Source of the DNA: Streptomyces sp. CG 926
GTDB lineage: Bacteria; Actinomycetota; Actinomycetes; Streptomycetales; Streptomycetaceae
Assembly: GCF_003148825.1 (NCBI RefSeq)
Contig: NZ_QGGZ01000013.1
Span: 62,001-126,000, forward strand
Reading direction: 5' to 3'
Length of the DNA: 64,000 bases
Each line of letters opens with the position of its first letter. Within the stretch, counting starts at the first letter, position 1. The notes under the pieces were generated by a model. It saw nothing but the letters and a program-made list of their open reading frames with translations, searched no databases and was not told where the DNA came from. Positions 34,028 through 42,190 of the stretch are shown piece after piece. The position numbers and the translations under genes were made by a program.

Positions 34028-34405
34028 GTGACCACCCAGCCGCCCGCGGACGCCTGCGACCTCCTCTGCCTGGACCTGCCAGTAGCCGAGGCCCTGCGCG
34101 CCCGCATGCCCGACCTGCCGCAGACAGAGCCCGCCGCCGCGGCGGCGAAGGCACTGGCCGACCCCACGCGCCTGACGGTGGCGGCGGTGCTCGCCGAGGG
34201 TGGCGAGCTATGCGTCTGCGACCTCGCCTGGGTCACCGGCTACGCCCAGAACCTCGTCTCCCACCATCTGCGCAACCTGCGCACGGCCGGCCTGGCGGCC
34301 TCGCGCCGCCAGGGCCGACTCGTCATCTACACCCTCACCGAGCGGGGCCGGCAGCTCGTGCACGCTGTCCTCGGCTCCCCACTCGCCACTACGGAACGGA
34401 ACTGA
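34028..34405 (+). CDS. CadC-like ArsR/SmtB family metal sensor
   Basis: The 125-residue regulator shows the CadC-type thiolate site: N-terminal CDLLCLDL (two Cys) and ELCVCDLAW on the DNA-binding side (CxC), which together bind Cd, Pb or Bi. The recognition helix region TGYAQNLVSHHLRNLRTAGL and the wing RRQGRLVIYTL are typical. GAAGGA precedes GTG 34028. It is co-directional with ccdA and SCO1 (6 bases to the latter), so it probably regulates its own operon; why a Cd/Pb-type sensor sits with thiol and SCO1 genes is notable. Confidence 0.9.
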   Translation: MTTQPPADACDLLCLDLPVAEALRARMPDLPQTEPAAAAAKALADPTRLTVAAVLAEGGELCVCDLAWVTGYAQNLVSHHLRNLRTAGLAASRRQGRLVIYTLTERGRQLVHAVLGSPLATTERN

Positions 34406-34410
34406 CCCCG

Positions 34411-35079
34411 ATGCCCCGCGCCCTTACCCGCCCCCGCCTGGCGACCGCAGTCACCGTGTCCGCGGCGCTCCTCTTCCTCGCCGGCTGCGGTACGACCGAC
34501 AAGGCGGGCGACGGCACCAAGCCGGCCGCCGTGTCGAAGAACGATGCGTCGCCGTACAAGGGCACCGTCGTGGACCCGGCGTTCCCCAAGCCCGACCTGC
34601 GGCTGACCGACACCACCGGCAAGCCGTACGACCTGCGCGAACAGACCGCAGGAAAGACGACCTTGGTCTTCTTCGGCTACACGAACTGCCCCGACGTCTG
34701 CCCCACGACGATGGGTGACATCGCGGCGGCGCTGGCCAAACAGCCCGCGGACGTCCGGGACAACACGCGCGTCGTCTTCGTCACCACCGACCCGGAGCGG
34801 GACACGCCGGAGAGCCTCGGCGCGTGGCTGAAGGCGTTCGGGCCGAACTTCACCGGCCTGTCCGGAGACTTGGAGCAGGTCAAGAAGGCTGCCCGCGGCC
34901 TCGGGGTGCTCGTCGAGGACCCGAAGATGAAGCACGACGGCACCATGATGTCCAGCCACGGAGCCCAGGTCGTGGCCTTCACGCCTGCCGACGGCAAGGC
35001 CCAGCTCGTGTACACCGCCGGAACCACCGTCGACGACTACGCGCACGACCTTCCGCTGCTTGCCAAGAACGCGATGTAG
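34411..35079 (+). CDS. SCO1/SenC-family copper chaperone lipoprotein
   Basis: The 222-residue protein has a lipobox (LLFLAGCGTT, Cys about residue 26) and the SCO domain: FFGYTNCPDVCPTTM with the copper-binding CxxxC, VTTDPERDTPESL, and the third ligand His in GTMMSSHGAQVV. Members deliver copper to the Cu-A site of cytochrome oxidase or act as thiol reductants. It follows the sensor gene after 5 bases. It complements the CtaG fusion and CopC proteins of the neighbouring operon. Confidence 0.93.
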   Translation: MPRALTRPRLATAVTVSAALLFLAGCGTTDKAGDGTKPAAVSKNDASPYKGTVVDPAFPKPDLRLTDTTGKPYDLREQTAGKTTLVFFGYTNCPDVCPTTMGDIAAALAKQPADVRDNTRVVFVTTDPERDTPESLGAWLKAFGPNFTGLSGDLEQVKKAARGLGVLVEDPKMKHDGTMMSSHGAQVVAFTPADGKAQLVYTAGTTVDDYAHDLPLLAKNAM

Positions 35080-35304
35080 TCAGGGTAGGTCATATTTCCC
35101 TTCAGTCGGGAAAGGTTAATATTCTCCAGGCTGAATCATTTGTGCTGCCCCGGTTTTTCCTGACATCCCACCGGAAATGCTTCGATCGGAGAAGGGGTGC
35201 AGAGTTCCTCCTTCTCCAGGAGTGAAGGGAGGTGCAGGGGCGGCGTGGAATTCGACGAAGGTGAAAATGGCGACCCCGGTCAGGCGGCGGTCGTCGGCCG
35301 ACCG

Positions 35305-35955
35305 GTGAACGCACCGCCATGTGGAACGGGTTGGTGGCTCACCCCGATGGATATCCGGAATCAAGTTTTCACCACCGTGCGGTTGCGTGAAGGCTATGAC
35401 CTCGTCGAGGTGGACGACTTCCTCAGCCGTGTCGAGGCGGCGATGACCGCGGTGCTCCAGGAGAACGCCGCCCTGCGCAGCCGGGTGGATATCGCCACGG
35501 AGGCCACCCGGCAGGCGGAGGAGGGTGCCCGGCAGGCGGCGGAACCGAGGTCCGGGAGGGCGGAGCGGATCATCGCCCTCGCCCAGACGGTCGCCGACCA
35601 GGCGGTCGCTGATGCGTACGTGCAAGCCCAGTGCATCGTTGCGGATGCGGAGGAGCGGGCGGCGGCGATCGAACGTCAGGCGCGGGACCAGGTTGCCGGA
35701 ATCAGACTGCAGGCGGACGGCCTGCACGTGCACGCCCAGGAGTATCGGAGTCAGCTTCGCGCGGGTCTGGAAACGCAGATTCGTTCCGCCGAGGAACAGT
35801 TGAGACGGCTCGAAGCCGAACACCATGTGTCCGCACCCGGACAGGCCCCGGCGGGCGCGCATTCCGCGGCCGTCGCCCTGCTGCGTCAACCCGGCGCCGA
35901 CTGGGGAATCGTCCAGCAGAGGGATGGTCGCGGCGGCTCCGAGAACTCTGCCTGA
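35305..35955 (+). CDS. DivIVA-domain coiled-coil protein
   Basis: The N-terminal domain matches DivIVA/Wag31: LTPMDIRNQVFTTVRLREGY then DLVEVDDFLSRVEAAM. A long coiled coil follows (residues about 60-190, rich in Ala, Glu, Arg) and a disordered tail. Wag31 proteins begin MPLTPEDV, so the LTP before Met argues for a start upstream of ATG 35347; GTG 35305 is used here, though neither has a strong ribosome site. It is shorter than the essential polar-growth DivIVA and has a Gln/Val variant in place of KxF. Probably an accessory paralogue localised at membranes. Confidence 0.85.
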   Translation: MNAPPCGTGWWLTPMDIRNQVFTTVRLREGYDLVEVDDFLSRVEAAMTAVLQENAALRSRVDIATEATRQAEEGARQAAEPRSGRAERIIALAQTVADQAVADAYVQAQCIVADAEERAAAIERQARDQVAGIRLQADGLHVHAQEYRSQLRAGLETQIRSAEEQLRRLEAEHHVSAPGQAPAGAHSAAVALLRQPGADWGIVQQRDGRGGSENSA

Positions 35956-36049
35956 CCAGGATTCACCGTTTCCGGCGCAGCGGAATCACTCCGGCCGCCA
36001 CGATCCGCCCCGTGCGCCTTGATGCGCGTTCTCTGGTACGGACGGCAAT

Positions 36050-36892
36050 ATGAAGTCTGTTGACGTGCGGCACATGCCGCCAGCGCGTGCATTTCTCGAC
36101 ATCGCAGGTGATTCCTACGAACGGAACTCCCCAGGGAAAGGAGCCTGGACCGCCGTCCTCCTGATCTGCCTGGCGACCCTGCTGGGCGCCTGGCTGGCCC
36201 GCCGCTACGAGCACCGCATGGGTCTGTGGCTCTCCCTCGCGTCGGCCGTGATGCTGGTGACGGCGATGACCGACATCATCCCCGACGTGTGGCGCGGAGC
36301 CGTCGACAACGACGTCTCGCTCTGGTGGTGCGGCGCTGCTGCCGGCATCGGCTTCCTGGTGATCACCTACTTCACCCGCAAGGGCTGCGGGCACGGCCAC
36401 GACGACGAGGGAAAGCCCCGGCCCAAGCACGCGGCCGGCCGCCACAGGCGGGTCAAGGAAGCCATCGGCGCCGCGATGTTCGGCGGCATGGGGACCGCCG
36501 CGGCTCTGACCACGCACCGCGTGATCGAGGGCACCACCCTCGCCCTCCTGGTCTCGCTGCCGGTGATCTTCGCTCTGGTGCTGCACTCGGCCAGTGAAGG
36601 CCTCGCTCTGGCGGCCCTGTTGAAGGAGGCCAGGGAGCGACTCGCGCCCTGGCTGCTCGTCTCCGCGATCAGCCCGGCCGCGGGCGTCATCGCGGCCACG
36701 ATCCACCCGCTCCCGCCGACGGCGACGCCCGTCCTGCTGGCCGCCGTGGGCGGCGTACTGCTCCGTACGGCCGTCGTCGGCATCAAACTCGCCGCTGCCA
36801 AGCGGCGCTCCGGCGAGCTGCGGAACTGGCACGTGGCAGCGTCCGTCGCCACTGCCTCGGCACTGGCGGCCGTCATGGCGATGGCCCACTGA
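36050..36892 (+). CDS. ZIP-family metal transporter
   Basis: This 280-residue protein has eight membrane helices with the ZIP binuclear metal-site motifs in helices 4 and 5: TTHRVIEGTTLALL (His-x3-Glu) and LVLHSASEGLALAAL (His-x3-Glu). A cytoplasmic His loop (GCGHGHDDEGKPRPKHAAGR) lies between helices 3 and 4. ZIP proteins bring Zn or Fe into the cytoplasm; in a resistance island it may tune zinc supply. Start ATG 36050 is uncertain; internal starts near residue 9 are possible. Confidence 0.88.
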   Translation: MKSVDVRHMPPARAFLDIAGDSYERNSPGKGAWTAVLLICLATLLGAWLARRYEHRMGLWLSLASAVMLVTAMTDIIPDVWRGAVDNDVSLWWCGAAAGIGFLVITYFTRKGCGHGHDDEGKPRPKHAAGRHRRVKEAIGAAMFGGMGTAAALTTHRVIEGTTLALLVSLPVIFALVLHSASEGLALAALLKEARERLAPWLLVSAISPAAGVIAATIHPLPPTATPVLLAAVGGVLLRTAVVGIKLAAAKRRSGELRNWHVAASVATASALAAVMAMAH

Positions 36893-36998
36893 CCCTCCCG
36901 CGTACTGCCCGCTCCGCTTGCCGGCCGCGTGCCCCGGAGCGGGAACCCTGGCGCGCCCCCACCGGGCGTCGCCGAACCGTCGCAGAAAGGAATCCGTC

Positions 36999-37181
36999 AT
37001 GAGCGCCGCATGCTGCTCCCGCAACAACGGCCCTGAAACCGCTGCGGAGTCGGGGGAGGAGCCGCAGGCCGCGGCCGCCGACGCCGCCCCGGCGGACGGC
37101 TGTTGCGCACCGGCCCCCGAGGTGCCGGCGGCCGAAGCACCGGCCGCCGGTACACCGCCCTGCGCGTCCGGCTGCTGCTGA
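36999..37181 (+). CDS. Cysteine-rich 60-residue protein, metallothionein-like
   Basis: The product is 60 residues with seven cysteines in three groups: MSAACCS at the start, DGCCAP in the middle and TPPCASGCC at the very end. They are joined by acidic Ala/Glu/Pro linkers without secondary structure. AGAAAGGAA precedes ATG 36999. No known bacterial metallothionein (SmtA or MymT) is clearly matched, but composition and place between a ZIP importer and a CDF exporter fit a soft-metal buffer or donor. Similar Cys-Cys tails occur on the CtpG ATPase (MADACC, GGCCSGCG). Confidence 0.75.
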   Translation: MSAACCSRNNGPETAAESGEEPQAAAADAAPADGCCAPAPEVPAAEAPAAGTPPCASGCC

Positions 37182-37260
37182 CGTCGGCCCGCATCCGCCC
37201 CTGCTCGTCAGGGGCGGTGGCCCCGGTCCGCCGGCACCGCCCGAACCCGAGGAGCTCACC

Positions 37261-38220
37261 TTGAGCAGCCATGCACGTCACCGGTCCAGCCATCATCATC
37301 ACGATCACCACCTCAAGCCCGATGCCGACCGCCGCTACCTCTCCGCAGCCCTCGCCCTCATCGCCGGGTTCATGGCCGTCGAGGTCGTGGTCGGCCTGCT
37401 GGCCGGATCGCTCGCGCTGATCTCGGACGCGGCGCACATGCTCACCGACGCCCTCTCCCTCGTCCTGGCGCTGTGCGCCATGCGGCTGGCCCGTCGCCCT
37501 GCCCGGGGCCGGTGGACGTACGGACTGCAGCGGGCGGAGATCCTCTCGGCCCAGGTCAACGGGATCACCCTGCTCCTACTGGCAGCCGTGCTCGGCTACG
37601 AGTCCCTGCGCCGCCTGATCGCCCCGCCTCCGGTGGAGGGCGGCCTCGTCCTGGTCACCGCCCTCGTGGGCCTCGCGGTCAATGCCGTCGCCGTGGTGCT
37701 CATCGGCAAGGCCAACCGCGGCAGCCTGAACGTGGAAGGTGCCTTCCAGCACGTACTCAACGACCTGTGGGCCTTCGCCGGTACAGCGGCCGCCGGAGCC
37801 GTCGTGCTCCTGACCGGATGGCGCCGGGCGGATGCCGTCGCCTCGCTGGTGATCGTCGCCCTGATGGCGAAGGCCGGATACGCGCTGGTCAAGGAGTCCT
37901 GGAAGATCCTGCTGGAAGCGGCGCCCCAGCATCTGGACCCCGACGTCATCGGGGCGGAGCTGGCCGCCAGGCCCGGGGTGCGCGAAGTGCACGACCTCCA
38001 TGTCTGGACGATCACCTCCCACTACCCGGCTCTGTCGGCGCACGTCCTGGTGGACCCCGACCGTGACCGCGAGGCGGTGCAGGCGGAGCTGCGGGACCAG
38101 CTGCTGCACACCCACGGCATCAGCCACGTGACGCTCCAGGTCGACCACGTGGCCCCGGGTGCCCCCGATGAGGAGCACTGCGCGGACCCGCACGGGCCCG
38201 TGCACCGGGCGCTGCGCTGA
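37261..38220 (+). CDS. Second cation diffusion facilitator exporter
   Basis: The 319-residue CDF antiporter has a His-rich start (HRSSHHHHDHHLKPD), six helices with transport-site motifs SDAAHMLTD (helix 2) and FQHVLNDLWAF (helix 5, full His-x3-Asp), and a cytoplasmic domain (VHDLHVWTITSHYPALSAHV). The C-terminal tail holds Cys/His (EEHCADPHGPVH). It is of the CzcD type, exporting Zn, Cd or Co. TTG 37261 follows CGAGGAG. Unlike the CDF at 23540 it keeps both canonical metal-site histidines. Confidence 0.93.
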   Translation: MSSHARHRSSHHHHDHHLKPDADRRYLSAALALIAGFMAVEVVVGLLAGSLALISDAAHMLTDALSLVLALCAMRLARRPARGRWTYGLQRAEILSAQVNGITLLLLAAVLGYESLRRLIAPPPVEGGLVLVTALVGLAVNAVAVVLIGKANRGSLNVEGAFQHVLNDLWAFAGTAAAGAVVLLTGWRRADAVASLVIVALMAKAGYALVKESWKILLEAAPQHLDPDVIGAELAARPGVREVHDLHVWTITSHYPALSAHVLVDPDRDREAVQAELRDQLLHTHGISHVTLQVDHVAPGAPDEEHCADPHGPVHRALR

Positions 38221-38260
38221 TGTCGGGCGCCTTCCCCGGCCCATCGGATTCAGGCTGGGC

Positions 38261-38283
38261 TTAATTCAGGATCGACTGTATCG
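38261..38283 (+). promoter_or_regulatory. Shared metal-regulon promoter/operator, copy 3
   Basis: TTAATTCAGGAT (38261-38272) is followed after three bases by CTGTATCGT, the same block as at 15373 and 21811. An additional half-site, ATTCAGGCT, lies 14 bases upstream. CTGTAT can serve as the -10 box for the cmtR-ctpG pair, with the start codon about 8-10 bases beyond, consistent with a leaderless mRNA. Confidence 0.6.
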
Positions 38284-38291
38284 TTTGGAGC

Positions 38292-38705
38292 ATGGAGATG
38301 AGTCACCCTGGCGGCCCCGCTGTCGCCGTGAACGCCGAGGCGCTGGCCAGAGTCGGTACCGCGCTGGCCGACGAGAACCGGCGCCGGCTGCTGCTGGCCC
38401 TGCTGGAAGCGCCCGCCTACCCCTCCGACCTCGCCGAGGCGCTCGGCATGACGCGGGGGAACGTCTCGAACCACCTGTCCTGTCTGCGCGGCTGCGGCCT
38501 GGTACGGACCGTCTCCGTGGGCCGCCGGGTCCGTTACGAACTGGCCGACCCCAAGCTCGCCCACGCGCTGGCCGACCTGGCCGCCCTGGTCCTGCTCGTC
38601 GACCCCGAGAACACCTCGGACGAAGTGTGCGCCCCCGACGACTACGCCTGCGCGGCCGACGGCAACACCGAGGACGCGATGACCGAGGAGGCCCGGCGTG
38701 GCTGA
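38292..38705 (+). CDS. cmtR: CmtR-like ArsR/SmtB sensor upstream of ctpG
   Basis: The 137-residue protein is a paralogue of the gene at 15028: ALARVGTALADENRRRLLLA, SDLAEALGMTRGNVSNHLSC, then LRGCGLV with both CmtR metal-ligand cysteines (HLSCLRGCG). The tail differs: Cys appear at DEVCAPDDYACAADG, further on than in CmtR, so the third ligand may be rearranged. It overlaps the ctpG start by 8 bases and carries the shared operator in front, so it should repress ctpG until Cd or Pb binds. Confidence 0.92.
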   Translation: MEMSHPGGPAVAVNAEALARVGTALADENRRRLLLALLEAPAYPSDLAEALGMTRGNVSNHLSCLRGCGLVRTVSVGRRVRYELADPKLAHALADLAALVLLVDPENTSDEVCAPDDYACAADGNTEDAMTEEARRG

Positions 38706-40782
38706 CGCCTGCTGCGGAACCGACACCCCCACCAAGCCCCTCTCCGTCACGGAACCGGCCGCGCCGCCGGCCGCCGTGTGGCAGGTGCGCGAGCTCCAGG
38801 CGGCCGCCGTCTCCGGCGTTCTCCTGCTGACCGCTCTCTTCCTCCCCAGTCCCTGGGACACGGTCGGCGAGCTGGCGGCCCTGGCCGTCGGCGCGGCCAC
38901 CTTCGTCCCCGGCACGCTGCGCGGCCTGCTGGGGGGCCGCCTCGGTGTCGGCCTGCTCATGACCATCGCCGCCGTGGGCGCGGTGGCACTCGGCGAGTAC
39001 GGCGAGGCCGCCACCCTGGCCTTCCTCTTCTCCATCGCCGAGGGCCTGGAAGGCTACGCCGTCGCCCGCACCCAGCACGGCCTGCGCGCACTTCTCGACC
39101 TCGTCCCCGCGACCGCCACCGTGCGCCGCGGCGGCACCGAGCAGGACGTCGCACCCGCCGACCTCCGCGTCGGCGACGTACTCCTCGTGAAGCCGGGCGA
39201 GCGGATAGCCACCGACGGGATCGTCGTCGCCGGACGCAGCTCCCTGGACACCGCGGTGGTCACCGGGGAATCCGTACCCGTCGAAGCGGGGCCCGGCGCC
39301 GAGGTGTTCGCCGGCTGCATGAACGGCGCGGGCGCGCTGGAGATCAGCGTCACGGCCACCGCCGAGGACAACTCCCTCGCCCGCCTGGTGCACATCGTCC
39401 ACGAGGCCCAGGAACGCAAGGGATCCAGCCAGCGCCTCGCGGAGCGCTTCGCCAAGCCCCTCGTCCCCGGCGTCCTCGTCCTGGCGGCTCTGATCGCAGG
39501 ACTGGGCGGCCTCTTCGGCGACCCGGGTGTCTGGATCGAACGCTCCCTCGTCGTCCTCGTCGCCGCCGCCCCGTGCGCCTTCGCGCTCTCCGTCCCCGTC
39601 GCCGTCGTCGCGGCCATCGGTGCCGCCTCGAAGGCCGGCGTCCTGGTCAAGGGCGGAGCAGCCGTGGAGGCCCTCGGCAAGGTCAAGGTCGTCGCGCTCG
39701 ACAAGACCGGCACCCTGACCCGCAACGAGCCCGTCGTCATCGACGTCGTCACCGCCAACGGCACCGACAAGGCCCGCGTCCTGCAGGTGGCCGCGGCCCT
39801 GGAAGCCCGCAGCGAGCACCCGCTCGCCGCCGCGATCCTCGCCGCCGTCGACACCCAGACCCTCACCCCGGGCGACGGCGTCGAGGCCGTCCCCGGCAAC
39901 GGCCTCACCGGTACGGTGACCGGCCGCCCCGCGCGCCTGGGCAAGCCCGGATTCATCACGCCCGGCCTCCTCGCCGACGACGTCACCCGCCTCCAGGACG
40001 CGGGAGCCACCGTGGTCCTCGTCGAGCACGACGGCACCCTCCTCGGCGCCGTCGCCGTCCGCGACGAGATCCGCCCCGAGGCGGCCGAAGCGGTCGCCGC
40101 CCTCCACCGACAAGGCGTCCGGGTGGTCATGCTGACCGGCGACAACGCCCGTACCGCCGCCGCCATCGCGGCAGCCGCGGGCATCGAGGACGTACGCGCC
40201 GAGCTCCTCCCCGAGGACAAGGCCCGCATCGTCACCGAACTCCAGGCATACGGCCCCGTGGCCATGGTCGGCGACGGGATCAACGACGCTCCCGCCCTCG
40301 CCACCGCCGATGCCGGCATCGCCATGGGCGCCATGGGCAGCGACGTCGCCATCGAAGCCGCCGACATCGCCCTCATGGGCGAGGACCTGCGCCGCCTCCC
40401 CGACGCCATCGCCCACACCCGCGCGGCACGCGGAGTGTTCACCCAGAACCTGCTGATGTCGGGCGCCATCCTCGTCGCCCTCGTCCCGCTCGCCGCGACC
40501 GGCGTCCTCGGACTCGCCACCGTGGTCGCCAGCCACGAACTCGCCGAAGTCCTCGTCATCGGCAACGGCATCCGCGCCGGACGCAGGAAGCACCTGCCCA
40601 CCCACCCCGCCCTGCGCACCGCCACCGCGCACCGGGCCATTCCGTCCCTTCGGGTCCCCGTCCAGCCCACCGCGGCGGAGGTCGACATCGTGGTCCCGGC
40701 GGGCAGGTCCCTCCTGCCGCTGGGCCCCGCACCGGCCGCCAAGCCCGAAGGAGGCTGCTGCTCCGGCTGCGGCAACGACTGA
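38698..40782 (+). CDS. ctpG: CtpG-like heavy-metal P1B-type ATPase
   Basis: The 694-residue pump follows mycobacterial CtpG along its length: WQVRELQAAAVSGVLLLTAL, VTGESVPVEAGPG, VVALDKTGTLTRNEP (phosphorylated Asp), ARSEHPLAAAIL, MLTGDNARTAAAIA and GDGINDAPALATADAGIAMG. The membrane metal motif is AAAPCAFALSVP, that is APC instead of the usual CPC or SPC, as in CtpG. It lacks an HMA domain; short Cys motifs at both ends (MADACCG, EGGCCSGCGND) may collect metal. It probably exports Cd or Pb and is controlled by the overlapping CmtR-like gene. GTG 38698 has GAGGAGG 7 bases upstream. Confidence 0.93.
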   Translation: MADACCGTDTPTKPLSVTEPAAPPAAVWQVRELQAAAVSGVLLLTALFLPSPWDTVGELAALAVGAATFVPGTLRGLLGGRLGVGLLMTIAAVGAVALGEYGEAATLAFLFSIAEGLEGYAVARTQHGLRALLDLVPATATVRRGGTEQDVAPADLRVGDVLLVKPGERIATDGIVVAGRSSLDTAVVTGESVPVEAGPGAEVFAGCMNGAGALEISVTATAEDNSLARLVHIVHEAQERKGSSQRLAERFAKPLVPGVLVLAALIAGLGGLFGDPGVWIERSLVVLVAAAPCAFALSVPVAVVAAIGAASKAGVLVKGGAAVEALGKVKVVALDKTGTLTRNEPVVIDVVTANGTDKARVLQVAAALEARSEHPLAAAILAAVDTQTLTPGDGVEAVPGNGLTGTVTGRPARLGKPGFITPGLLADDVTRLQDAGATVVLVEHDGTLLGAVAVRDEIRPEAAEAVAALHRQGVRVVMLTGDNARTAAAIAAAAGIEDVRAELLPEDKARIVTELQAYGPVAMVGDGINDAPALATADAGIAMGAMGSDVAIEAADIALMGEDLRRLPDAIAHTRAARGVFTQNLLMSGAILVALVPLAATGVLGLATVVASHELAEVLVIGNGIRAGRRKHLPTHPALRTATAHRAIPSLRVPVQPTAAEVDIVVPAGRSLLPLGPAPAAKPEGGCCSGCGND

Positions 40783-40795
40783 CCAACCCCTCATC

Positions 40796-40833
40796 CCGCT
40801 GGGGCAGTCCACCCTCGGTGGATGGCCCAGCGG
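40796..40833. terminator. Hairpin between converging ctpG and CoiA-like genes
   Basis: CCGCTGGGG-CA-GTCCACC and GGTGGAT-GGCCCAGCGG pair across a CTC loop with one bulge, 14 bases after the ctpG stop and ending 17 bases before the opposing gene end. Confidence 0.65.
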
Positions 40834-40849
40834 TGACGAGGCGCGTCGG

Positions 40850-42112
40850 TCAGCGGGCCGTCTCATGACTGCGGCAGGCTGCGCAGACCATCGGGCTGCG
40901 GGAGCCGTATCGGTGAATCGGGGTGGCGCACAGCATGCACGGGCCGATCCCCCACGGCGGACACCGGAGTTCTGCCGCGATGACGCGCCGCTCGTTCTCC
41001 GTCAGCTGGAGTCGGACGGGGCGGCTGTGGGGTCGTCGGACGTCCTCGATGTGATCGAAGGACTGCAGGCCCGTCGCGGAGGACAGCTCGCGTCGAGGGC
41101 GCGGGTCACTGACGAACGCCCCCTCTTCCCCGTAGCGGCAGGTGCTGTCCAGCTCCTCCTTGGCGAAGGAGACCGCCTCTTCGTCGTCGGGCGGCGCTTC
41201 GACAGCGGCGTCCGTCTCTCCGGTGAGCTCGTGCCAGCGGCGGACGTCGGCCGCCGGCGCCCAGAGGTGGGAGACCTTTCGGGGACCCGAGCGGTCGCGG
41301 ATGCGCAGGGGGAGGTGGTCACCGTCGGCGCTGGTGACCACGAGCTCGTCAAGGGCGGTGGAGCGTTCCTCCGGTACGCACAGGGCGGGGAGGAACCAAC
41401 CGCCGTGGAAGCGCCCGCACGCATGCCCTGTTTCCGGGCAGGGCCGCGGGCTGGACGGCATGCACTTCCATATCTGGAGGTGTCGCACGCCGCCGCGGAC
41501 GAGCATCGTGAGCGGTGAGGCGATGCGCTGCCAGGGGACGTCGTCCACGCGGGCCCACGGTGCCCGGTCGATCAGTGCGGATGCGGGGTTGCCGGTGACC
41601 CACAGCGGGGCGATCCCGTTCTCGCGGGCATGGGCGGAGCGCCGGTGGACGGTGCTCGCGCTGATGGGGGAGTACTGCGCCTCCCAACCCACGCGGCCCG
41701 CAGACCCGGAGACCAGGACGTCCGTGACGATCCGCCGGTCGGAGGAGCGGGCCTCGACCTGCACGGCGAGGCCGTGGCGGGACGCCGTGCGCGCTATCCG
41801 CTCCTTCATCGCCTTGTGCTTGTCGCTCTCCTGGGGCGTGGCGACATGCGTCAGCGGAAGGTGGGCGGCCACCAACGTCAGGCGCCCGCCGCGGCGTTGC
41901 CGACGGACGAACATCCAAGGGCTCTTCTCGGCCTGTGCGCACTCGCAGGAGCCGCCGTCGTAGTCCTGGAGGCACTGGAGCAGGTCGCGGGGGCGCTCGC
42001 CCACGGACCGGGTGATCTCGTCGAGGAGACCGGGCCGGTCGTCATGGCCCAGGTCCTCATGCGTCAGATTGATCTTTATGTCGTACTTGGTGTGGTACAC
42101 CCCGTTGGCCAT
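40850..42112 (-). CDS. CoiA-like predicted nuclease
   Basis: The 420-residue protein contains a CoiA/PD-(D/E)XK-type core, RRIVTDVLVSGSAGRVGWEA then QYSPISASTVHRRSAHAREN (Asp, then Glu-x-Gln as catalytic residues), as found in competence protein CoiA and related nucleases. A Cys-rich zinc-ribbon-like end (CPPWGIGPCMLCATPIH, MVCAACRSHE) may bind DNA. An N-terminal Cys cluster (GGSCECAQ) is also present. It stands alone among metal genes and may be a defence or DNA-processing gene; the exact role is unknown. Confidence 0.7.
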   Translation of the reverse strand: MANGVYHTKYDIKINLTHEDLGHDDRPGLLDEITRSVGERPRDLLQCLQDYDGGSCECAQAEKSPWMFVRRQRRGGRLTLVAAHLPLTHVATPQESDKHKAMKERIARTASRHGLAVQVEARSSDRRIVTDVLVSGSAGRVGWEAQYSPISASTVHRRSAHARENGIAPLWVTGNPASALIDRAPWARVDDVPWQRIASPLTMLVRGGVRHLQIWKCMPSSPRPCPETGHACGRFHGGWFLPALCVPEERSTALDELVVTSADGDHLPLRIRDRSGPRKVSHLWAPAADVRRWHELTGETDAAVEAPPDDEEAVSFAKEELDSTCRYGEEGAFVSDPRPRRELSSATGLQSFDHIEDVRRPHSRPVRLQLTENERRVIAAELRCPPWGIGPCMLCATPIHRYGSRSPMVCAACRSHETAR

Positions 42113-42190
42113 GTGTATGACGGTAAGGCCGCTCGACGCTGTGCAGAAGAGGGCGTCCCGGTGCTGTGGCGCCCTCTTCCGGCACTCCGG

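Noticed and set aside
38266..40866. 866-codon minus-strand frame opposite ctpG
   Set aside because: It is fully antisense to an unmistakable P-type ATPase and has no domain.
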